Origin: Prevotella sp.
GTDB lineage: Bacteria; Bacteroidota; Bacteroidia; Bacteroidales; Bacteroidaceae
NCBI GenBank assembly: GCA_024697645.1
Contig: JAILFH010000079.1
Span: 1 to 36,845 of the forward strand
DNA length: 36,845 bases
Direction: 5' to 3'
This document shows, piece by piece, positions 31,703-36,845 of this stretch; the first letter of the stretch is position 1, and each line of letters opens with the position of its first letter. A program made the translations under genes and the position numbers. The notes under the pieces are model-generated. The model made no database searches. It worked only from the letters and a program-made list of their open reading frames with translations, and was not told the origin of the DNA.

Positions 31703-31907
31703 TCTCAATAAAAAATGAATGGTTTATTTTGTTTTGCCTTCGATTTTACTACCTTTGGATAAGGTAGGATGCATCTCAGCAAAAAAATAAATGGTTTTAT
31801 TTTGTTTTGCCTTCGATTTTCACTACCTTTGGATAAGGTAGGATGCATCTCAGCAAAAAATTAAATGAATTTATTTTGTTTTGCCTTCGATTTTCACTAC
31901 CTTTGCT
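31703..31907. repeat. 74-bp tandem repeat, three copies, each with a promoter
   Basis: Three direct copies contain tctcarc, aaaaaat.aatg, ttattttgttttgccttcga and ttt(c)actacctttg. The -7 boxes at 31750, 31824 and 31898 are exactly 74 bp apart. Copies 1 and 2 continue ggataaggtaggatgcatct; copy 3 diverges after the -7 into ctaagaaggag. The stretch lies between the divergent sigma operon and the esterase gene. Confidence 0.9.
31728..31905 (+). promoter_or_regulatory. three tandem promoters with start-site palindrome
   Basis: Copy 1: TTTG 31728-31731, TACCTTTG 31750-31757 (18-nt spacer). Copy 2: TTTG 31801-31804, TACCTTTG 31824-31831 (19 nt). Copy 3: TTTG 31875-31878, TACCTTTG 31898-31905 (19 nt). 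In copies 1 and 2 the -7 is half of a perfect dyad, CTACCTT-TGGAT-AAGGTAG (31749-31767 and 31823-31841), absent from copy 3. The dyad would cover about -13 to +6, suiting a repressor site. Copy 3, nearest the gene, looks unregulated by that site. Confidence 0.8.
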
Positions 31908-31954
31908 AAGAAGGAGAGGAAAACAGAATTTGCAATAAAATAAAAAAGCAAGAT

Positions 31955-32629
31955 ATGGAACAAGAGACTTTTGTCATTGGTGAGTATGAATGCATACGTT
32001 ATGGAGCAATTTCGGAGGCTGATACATTGTTGATACAGCCTGTAGATGAGCATGACCTGAAAGGTATTGAGAACGAACTGGCATCGATTCAGAAAACAAC
32101 TGAGCAACCATTTCAACTGGTGTCAATCAAGGTGAAAGACTGGCAGACGGAACTGACACCTTGGGCTGCGCCTGCTGTGTTTGGAAAGGTGCCTTTTGGC
32201 GATGGGGCAGCCGAAATGCTTCGTTTTATTTCTGATGAGTTGCTGCCACAGATGAATGCGCGGCGAGTAGTTCTCGGTGGATATTCGCTCGCTGGACTCT
32301 TTGCGCTATGGGCAAGTTATAATAGCGACAAGTTTGACGGAATTGCCGCTGCTTCTCCCTCAGTTTGGTATCCCCAATGGATAGAATATGCAGAGAGTCA
32401 CACGCCACAGACAAAGGCCATCTATCTGAGTCTTGGTGATAGGGAAGAACGGGCAAAGAATCCCGTGATGGCCCGCGTTGGAGACTGTATCCGCTGCCAA
32501 TACGAACTGCTGGAGCAGCAGGATATTGAAACGCAGTTGGAGTGGAACGTAGGAAATCATTTCGTTGATGCTGACGTGCGTATGGCGAAAGGCTTTGCGT
32601 GGGTCATGAACAAATTGGAGAATCCATAA
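31955..32629 (+). CDS. alpha/beta-hydrolase, esterase-like
   Basis: A cytoplasmic 224-aa hydrolase without signal peptide. The nucleophile elbow is LGGYSLAGLFALW (Ser111); likely partners are Asp in LSLGDREERAKN and His in EWNVGNHFVDADVR. The order and the AAASPSVWYPQW segment resemble the esterase D/Fes/IroE group, which includes ferric-siderophore esterases and S-formylglutathione hydrolases. It is short for that group and lacks an N-terminal domain. It stands alone behind three tandem promoters and is divergent from the ECF sigma operon. The substrate is unknown. Confidence 0.8.
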   Translation: MEQETFVIGEYECIRYGAISEADTLLIQPVDEHDLKGIENELASIQKTTEQPFQLVSIKVKDWQTELTPWAAPAVFGKVPFGDGAAEMLRFISDELLPQMNARRVVLGGYSLAGLFALWASYNSDKFDGIAAASPSVWYPQWIEYAESHTPQTKAIYLSLGDREERAKNPVMARVGDCIRCQYELLEQQDIETQLEWNVGNHFVDADVRMAKGFAWVMNKLENP

Positions 32630-32805
32630 ATTAAATGATTTATAATCACCTATCCTTTTTATAGAGCAAGAGTAATAGAAATGCATTAAGGCAGAGTCGG
32701 AGGGAAATAGTGCTTTAATTCCTCAAGCGTGGGGGAAGAATAGAAATTGTTACATTAGTGCAACAAATTGAAGCATGTGTGAATCTGTTTTTATGGATAA
32801 TTGTA

Positions 32806-32813
32806 TATATTTG
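32806..32813 (+). promoter_or_regulatory. -7 element of the GH2 gene
   Basis: TATATTTG lies 33 nt before ATG 32847. The -33 region is only a T-rich approximation. The box falls inside the longer open frame starting at 32775, which argues against that start. Confidence 0.6.
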
Positions 32814-32846
32814 TCAACAAATTTTCTAATTAAAAGAGTTGACAGT

Positions 32847-35345
32847 ATGAACAAGAGACTATTATCCGTAGTGCTGACTCTGTTCACCATTACGACATCT
32901 ATGGCCCAGCCTCGCAGGGTGACGAATATGGACCCGGGTTGGATGTTCCATCTTGGCGATGTGGCAGGCGCTGAAGCCCCTAATTTCAACGACAACGGCT
33001 GGCGACAACTTAATGTTCCTCACGACTGGAGCATCGAAGGCGAAAACCTGCGTGACAACCCTGGCGGAGGCAGCATTGGCTTCTTCCCAACTGGCATTGG
33101 CTGGTATCGGAAGACGTTCTCCGTGAAGACTTTCGACAAGAACAAACTGTATTCCATTGAGTTCGACGGCATCTACATGAATAGCACCGTCTGGATTAAT
33201 GGGCATGAGTTGGGCACGTGGCCTTATGGTTACTCGAGTTTTTCCTACGATCTTACTCCCTACCTTCGTAAGTCGGGCAATGTGCTGGCGGTGAAGGTCG
33301 ACAACTCGCGTCACGGCAACTCCCGCTGGTACACGGGTTCGGGCATCTATCGTCACGTGCGACTGGTGGAGACATCGAAAACCCATATTGCCAAATGGGG
33401 CGTGTTCAACAGCACGCAGGAACTATCGACTGAACAGGCTACCGTAAGAGTGAAAACCGATGTGGAGAGTACCGATGCACGGAGTCAGCAACTTAGGCTT
33501 CGTCATGAGGTCATCGATAGTGCAGGCGTTTGTGTGGCAAAGGCAGAGGCTGCAGTAGCCGTTAATGCCAATGGAAAGGTTTCTGACGAGCAAACGGTCA
33601 AAGTCGCGAATCCAAAGGCGTGGGACCTCGAACATCCGTATCTCTATACCCTTCGTTCCACGTTGCTCAATGGCAAGAAAGCAGTCGATGTGGTGGAAAA
33701 CACGCTGGGCATTCGAACTATTGAATATCCGCTTGATAAGGGATTTCTGCTGAATGGAAAACAGGTGAAGATGAAAGGCGTGAACTTGCATCACGATGGT
33801 GGCGCCGTTGGAGCAGCAGTGCCCGAGCGTGTGTGGGAACGTCGTCTGGAAATTCTGAAGAGTGGCGGCTGTAATGCCATTCGTACGGCTCATAATCCAC
33901 CTGCTCCAGAATTTCTCAACCTCTGCGACCGCATGGGAATGCTCGTGATGGATGAGGCTTTCGACCAATGGATTAACGGAAAGAACAAGGAGGACTATCA
34001 TCTCTACTTCCGTGAATGGCATGAGCGCGACCTTACTGCAATGGTGGCACGTGACAGAAATCATCCATCGGTGGTGATGTGGAGCATCGGCAATGAGATT
34101 CGTGATCAGCGCTCTGCTGAGGGACCTGGTGCTGCTGCCGAGATGATTGCCATCTGTCATCGTCTGGATGACACTCGTCTGGTGACGAGTGGCAACGACG
34201 AGATTGCATCAAACAGTCCGACATCGCCTGAATTCCTCGCAGCGTTTGAGAACGATATCATCGGCTACAACTATCCCGACCGCTGGCGTACGCGCCGTGA
34301 AGTGCTCTATGCTATCGACAAGGCCGAGTTCCCCAATCGTCGCGTGGTTGCAACAGAATCATCTGGCGTGGGAGGCGCGCGTCGTCAGTATCAGTGGCCA
34401 GGAACAACGCCTCCTCCACAATTGGGAGCAGGTGCCGACGGATTCAGTCCACAGCAGCCGCAGCGTCCACAGCGTCGTTTCCGTCGCTTCAATCGTGGAC
34501 TTATTAGCAGTGGTCTTATCGATGTGGAGCATCGTTGGCGCTTCACGACGGCTTACGACTATGTCATTGGCGACTTCATGTGGACAGGTATCGACTACTA
34601 CGGTGAGTCGGGCTGGCCATCAAGAGGAAGTCAGTCAGGCTATCTCGACAACTGCGGATTCAAGAAAGACGGCTATTGGTTCTTCAAGAGCATCTGGAGT
34701 CAGGAACCTGTGTTGCATCTGCTGCCTCACTGGAACTGGGAGGGTCACGAAGGACAGATTACGCAGGTGGCTTGCTACACGAACTGCGAGGAGGTTGAAC
34801 TGTTTGTCAACGGCAAATCCTATGGCAAGAAAGCCACAGAGTTTCCTCGCCGGGGTGTGAATCCGAGTTGGGCTTCCTATGACCCAGGTAAACACTTCGC
34901 CACTACCGCCGACCTCCATTTGACTTGGGATGTGGAATATCAGCCCGGTGAAATCAAGGTTGTCGGCGTTCGCGACAGCGTGAAATATGAGGAGATTATC
35001 AGAACTGCTGGTGCTCCTGCCCAGTTGCGTGCAACAGTCGATCGTCCTTCTTTCCGTGCTGTGCCGTCAGATGTGGCTCATGTGACGATTGAAGTACTCG
35101 ATAAAGACGGGAACATCTGTCCCATCACCGATAATCTGGTGCGTTTCAAGGTGAGTGGCGGTCGACTATTGGGTGTAGAGAATGGCAATATGACCGATCT
35201 CGGTTCTGTCCTTGCCTCCGAGCGTAAGGCTTGGTCGGGAATGTGTCTTGCCATCATTGCTGCCGATCGTCCTGGAACCGTTACCGTCACTGCTGAGGCT
35301 GATGGGCTGCAATCCAGCACCGTCACCTTCAAGGCGCTGAAATAG
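32847..35345 (+). CDS. GH2 beta-galactosidase-like glycoside hydrolase, secreted
   Basis: Exported family-2 glycosidase of 832 aa; signal peptide NKRLLSVVLTLFTITTSMA. The sugar-binding jelly roll (about 20-195) shows VPHDWSIEGE, GWYRKTF and HGNSRWYTGSGIYRHV. An Ig-like domain spans ~200-300, then the TIM barrel with MKGVNLHHDGG, IRTAHNPP, MLVMDEAFDQW, acid/base WSIGNE (Glu near 417), VVATESSG (likely nucleophile Glu near 503) and FMWTGIDYYGE. DUF4982-like and C5/Big-like domains follow (SFRAVPSDVAHVTIEVLDKDG). A Pro/Gln/Arg-rich segment (about 508-551) interrupts the barrel after the nucleophile. The specificity (galactose, glucuronate, mannose) cannot be fixed by reading. ATG 32847 is chosen over 32775 because of the signal peptide and promoter. 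Confidence 0.92.
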   Translation: MNKRLLSVVLTLFTITTSMAQPRRVTNMDPGWMFHLGDVAGAEAPNFNDNGWRQLNVPHDWSIEGENLRDNPGGGSIGFFPTGIGWYRKTFSVKTFDKNKLYSIEFDGIYMNSTVWINGHELGTWPYGYSSFSYDLTPYLRKSGNVLAVKVDNSRHGNSRWYTGSGIYRHVRLVETSKTHIAKWGVFNSTQELSTEQATVRVKTDVESTDARSQQLRLRHEVIDSAGVCVAKAEAAVAVNANGKVSDEQTVKVANPKAWDLEHPYLYTLRSTLLNGKKAVDVVENTLGIRTIEYPLDKGFLLNGKQVKMKGVNLHHDGGAVGAAVPERVWERRLEILKSGGCNAIRTAHNPPAPEFLNLCDRMGMLVMDEAFDQWINGKNKEDYHLYFREWHERDLTAMVARDRNHPSVVMWSIGNEIRDQRSAEGPGAAAEMIAICHRLDDTRLVTSGNDEIASNSPTSPEFLAAFENDIIGYNYPDRWRTRREVLYAIDKAEFPNRRVVATESSGVGGARRQYQWPGTTPPPQLGAGADGFSPQQPQRPQRRFRRFNRGLISSGLIDVEHRWRFTTAYDYVIGDFMWTGIDYYGESGWPSRGSQSGYLDNCGFKKDGYWFFKSIWSQEPVLHLLPHWNWEGHEGQITQVACYTNCEEVELFVNGKSYGKKATEFPRRGVNPSWASYDPGKHFATTADLHLTWDVEYQPGEIKVVGVRDSVKYEEIIRTAGAPAQLRATVDRPSFRAVPSDVAHVTIEVLDKDGNICPITDNLVRFKVSGGRLLGVENGNMTDLGSVLASERKAWSGMCLAIIAADRPGTVTVTAEADGLQSSTVTFKALK

Positions 35346-35458
35346 GTACGCCAACTGTTTTCCTTTATGAGGGAATTATCGAAACAATCCCTATGAAAAC
35401 TGGAAATTTTCTCTAATAATAAAAATAAAAGGTGTAGCAACCTATTGAGAAATAAGGA

Positions 35459-35500
35459 TGAACCCCGATTTGTAACAAACTAAGTCGGGGCTCATTCTTT
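35459..35500. terminator. terminator between GH2 and cupin genes
   Basis: Arms tga-a-ccccga and tcgggg-c-tca pair around an inner tttg/caaa dyad, with one A-C mismatch. TTCTTT follows on the plus strand. It lies in the convergent gap 114 bp after the GH2 stop. Confidence 0.65.
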
Positions 35501-35530
35501 ATGTGAAGTATATTTCAGAAAGATTTGCGC

Positions 35531-35986
35531 TTACCACTTTAGCGGTTCCTTTAGAATGTTTCCATCGGTCATTGGGCTATCAGCCTCACCGAAGACATTT
35601 GCCTTATACTGAATGCAGAGCATCGTCAGGTTCTTGTCGCCAGTGTTCTTCAGCGCACGCTTCCCATCGGGAGACACACGAACGATAGTGCCTTCGCTGA
35701 CAGGAAAAATTTCACCATCTACCTGATATTGTCCCTCGCCCTTCAGAATGATGTAGAGTTCCTCATGAGTCTTGTGCGTGTGAAGGAAGCCACTGTCCTG
35801 ACCCGGTACCAGTGTCTGAAAACTCAGTTCACTACCAGTAGTGCCAACGGCTTGTCCTGCGAACACCTTTCCCTGAATGGTGACGCCAGGTCCCATGGGG
35901 AGTTCGTGCTCAATGATTTCATCCATACGTCCAACAGTCACTGCTGCATAATTCTTACCAGTCTTAATTGTTTCAATCTTTTTCAT
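35531..35986 (-). CDS. cupin-domain protein
   Basis: A 151-aa single-domain cupin, cytoplasmic. Motif 1 is GFLHTHKTHEELYIILKGEG, giving metal ligands His69, His71 or His74, and Glu. In motif 2 (EGTIVRVSPDGKRALKN) the usual His is not present (Arg/Ala there), so the metal site may have three ligands. The enzymatic or sensory role is unknown. It is divergent from an HxlR regulator across a 242-bp gap with promoters for both, so it is probably that regulator's target. Confidence 0.85.
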   Translation of the reverse strand: MKKIETIKTGKNYAAVTVGRMDEIIEHELPMGPGVTIQGKVFAGQAVGTTGSELSFQTLVPGQDSGFLHTHKTHEELYIILKGEGQYQVDGEIFPVSEGTIVRVSPDGKRALKNTGDKNLTMLCIQYKANVFGEADSPMTDGNILKEPLKW

Positions 35987-36030
35987 TGTTTTGTATAATC
36001 TTTAATTGTTTAATAATTGATTTCTGAGTG

Positions 36031-36061
36031 CAAAGGTAGTGCGTTTATTTCGATTATGCAA
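36031..36061 (-). promoter_or_regulatory. cupin promoter and nearby repeated GGTAG motifs
   Basis: On the minus strand TACCTTTG (36038-36031) and TTG (36061-36059) are 20 nt apart. Just upstream, GGTAG occurs at 36076-36080 and 36094-36098, flanking GGTTACC (36083-36089). This is a candidate operator for the divergent HxlR regulator. Confidence 0.65.
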
Positions 36062-36199
36062 GAACTATCTATTCAGGTAGTAGGTTACCAAAAGGTAGGA
36101 ATTATGGCAAATAGAGAATCCTTTGAAATAGGGATTAACTTCAATTAACTCAATAAAAATTTTCTTCCAAAATTCTTAGTTACTTTCAGAAACTATTAG

Positions 36200-36207
36200 T
36201 ATCTTTG
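36200..36207 (+). promoter_or_regulatory. -7 element of the HxlR gene
   Basis: TATCTTTG followed by GCAGCGG lies 21 nt before ATG 36229. No good -33 is visible. Confidence 0.6.
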
Positions 36208-36228
36208 CAGCGGAAAAAGTCAAACGAT

Positions 36229-36594
36229 ATGAAAGAAATCCTTGCAGAATATCTGTCGTGTCCCATCCGTCATGTTATTACTCGGTTTGGTGATAAATGG
36301 TCGCTTTTGGTGCTCTATTCCCTTTGGCGCAACAACTCTGACCCCATGCGTTTTAGCGAACTCCATAAACTGATGGTGGACTGTTCGCAGAAGATGCTTT
36401 CTCAGACATTGAAGCGATTGGAGAAAAACCACCTGATTGCCCGTAAACAGTATCCGGAGATTCCACCGCGTGTGGAATATTCGCTCACTCCACTTGGCCA
36501 GTCGCTCATGCCAAGCGTTTGTTCTCTTATTCAGTGGGGCCTTGAACACTTCACAGAAGTAACAGATGGCAAGGTGTTGGTATCAGATCGCTGA
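36229..36594 (+). CDS. HxlR-family transcriptional regulator
   Basis: A 121-aa winged-helix regulator of the MarR-like HxlR type, which often senses redox or electrophile stress through cysteines. Signatures: CPIRHVITRFGDKWSLLVLYSL, MRFSELHKLMVDCSQKMLSQTLKRLEKNHLI and the wing PPRVEYSLTPLGQSL. Cys near residue 11 is the conserved N-terminal Cys used by redox-sensing members. The frame is open from 36205, but the -7 box overlaps that start, so ATG 36229 is preferred. It is divergent from the cupin gene, which it probably controls. Confidence 0.92.
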   Translation: MKEILAEYLSCPIRHVITRFGDKWSLLVLYSLWRNNSDPMRFSELHKLMVDCSQKMLSQTLKRLEKNHLIARKQYPEIPPRVEYSLTPLGQSLMPSVCSLIQWGLEHFTEVTDGKVLVSDR

Positions 36595-36655
36595 AAGGTA
36601 AAGCAACAAGGTGATATTTACAAATATTACTGTCCGCTAAACCATAATCCTCATA

Positions 36656-36691
36656 GCCCAACTTCTTGACCGTCAGAAGTTGGGCGTTTTT
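36656..36691 (+). terminator. intrinsic terminator of the HxlR gene
   Basis: Perfect 11-bp arms gcccaacttct (36656-36666) and agaagttgggc (36675-36685) with an 8-nt loop, followed by G and five T residues. Confidence 0.9.
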
Positions 36692-36710
36692 ACATTCTTG
36701 TACACCCCCC

Positions 36711-36845
36711 TCAGTCTTTTCCATCATCCGCTGGAGGAGCTTCCGACGCTTCGGCCAACATGATTTTCAGGTCTCCATCTGGCTGGTTGAAGAAAGTATG
36801 CAGGTTGAGATAGTACATAAGGACTATTCTGACCATCGTAGCCAA
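36711..36845 (-). CDS. possible 3' end of a minus-strand gene (partial)
   Basis: On the minus strand a frame is open from the window edge (36845) to a TGA at 36711, ending LAEASEAPPADDGKD. This acidic, Pro-containing end would suit a protein C-terminus. A second frame is also open for about 40 codons (GYDGQNSPYVLSQPAYF). Joining the two with a one-base shift reads more naturally (GYDGQNSPY, then YLNLHTFFNQPDG), so a frameshift is possible. It is too short to name. Confidence 0.3.
   Translation of the reverse strand: MATMVRIVLMYYLNLHTFFNQPDGDLKIMLAEASEAPPADDGKD

Noticed and set aside
33423..34860. Frames on both strands overlapping the GH2 gene (33423-34160 minus, 34189-34860 plus)
   Set aside because: GH2 catalytic motifs run uninterrupted through the region in the main frame.
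1..36845. tRNA, rRNA, transposase, phage or toxin-antitoxin genes
   Set aside because: No cloverleaf with T-arm motif, no rRNA-like tract and no recognisable transposase, integrase or toxin family was found on reading both strands.

Overview
The window reads as chromosome from a member of Bacteroidales, most like Prevotella/Segatella. The reasons are: promoters of the Bacteroidetes type (-7 TAnnTTTG, often with a -33 TTTG about 19-20 nt upstream) before most transcription units, few Shine-Dalgarno sites, and clade-typical proteins (RNase H ending in the WGEIPADFGRK signature, tandem FKBP isomerases, a DUF4294-type protein, an M28 glutaminyl cyclase, a GH2 enzyme with a DUF4982-like C-terminus, a CotH protein with a possible type IX secretion tail). 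The genus is inferred; there is no rRNA or other marker here. I saw no tRNA, rRNA, CRISPR array, transposase or phage gene.

Layout. 1-1188 is gene-free and filled with four repeat systems: a 10-bp tandem array, a palindromic element, a degenerate ~24-bp array and a 22-bp array. Next come ribD (+), then a minus-strand block of cotH-like, argS and RNase H. At 7.3 kb a divergent promoter region separates cotH from a cysteine-peptidase lipoprotein and an overlapping HAD phosphatase (+). A minus-strand SF1 helicase faces an iron-siderophore-type ABC ATPase (+) across a duplicated promoter segment. From 12.7 to 27 kb almost everything is on the plus strand: three FKBP isomerases; Lrp/AsnC regulator, C26-M19 fusion peptidase and glutaminyl cyclase; a sulfatase; an unknown protein, rpoN and a PAP2-like membrane protein; purE and ispG; aldo/keto reductase, secreted hydrolase and DUF4294-type protein. 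28.3-29.1 kb is again gene-free, with more ~24-bp repeats and a 331-bp palindromic MITE-like element. Then follow a minus-strand ECF sigma/membrane anti-sigma/secreted-protein operon, a plus-strand esterase behind three tandem promoter copies, a GH2 glycosidase, and a divergent cupin/HxlR pair at the right edge.

How the genes work together. Most of the window is housekeeping: riboflavin, Arg-tRNA, purine and isoprenoid synthesis, protein folding and sigma-54. It is interleaved with envelope and periplasmic hydrolases (sulfatase, GH2, two esterases, C1 peptidase, CotH). The best candidates for undescribed biology are regulatory DNA: a 17-bp perfect inverted repeat bracketing the sulfatase promoter (possible phase switch), a three-fold 74-bp promoter repeat with a palindrome over the start site, a two-fold 72-bp promoter repeat at the helicase, the MITE-like palindrome, and the repeat arrays at both ends. 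The C26-M19 peptidase fusion is the most interesting protein architecture.
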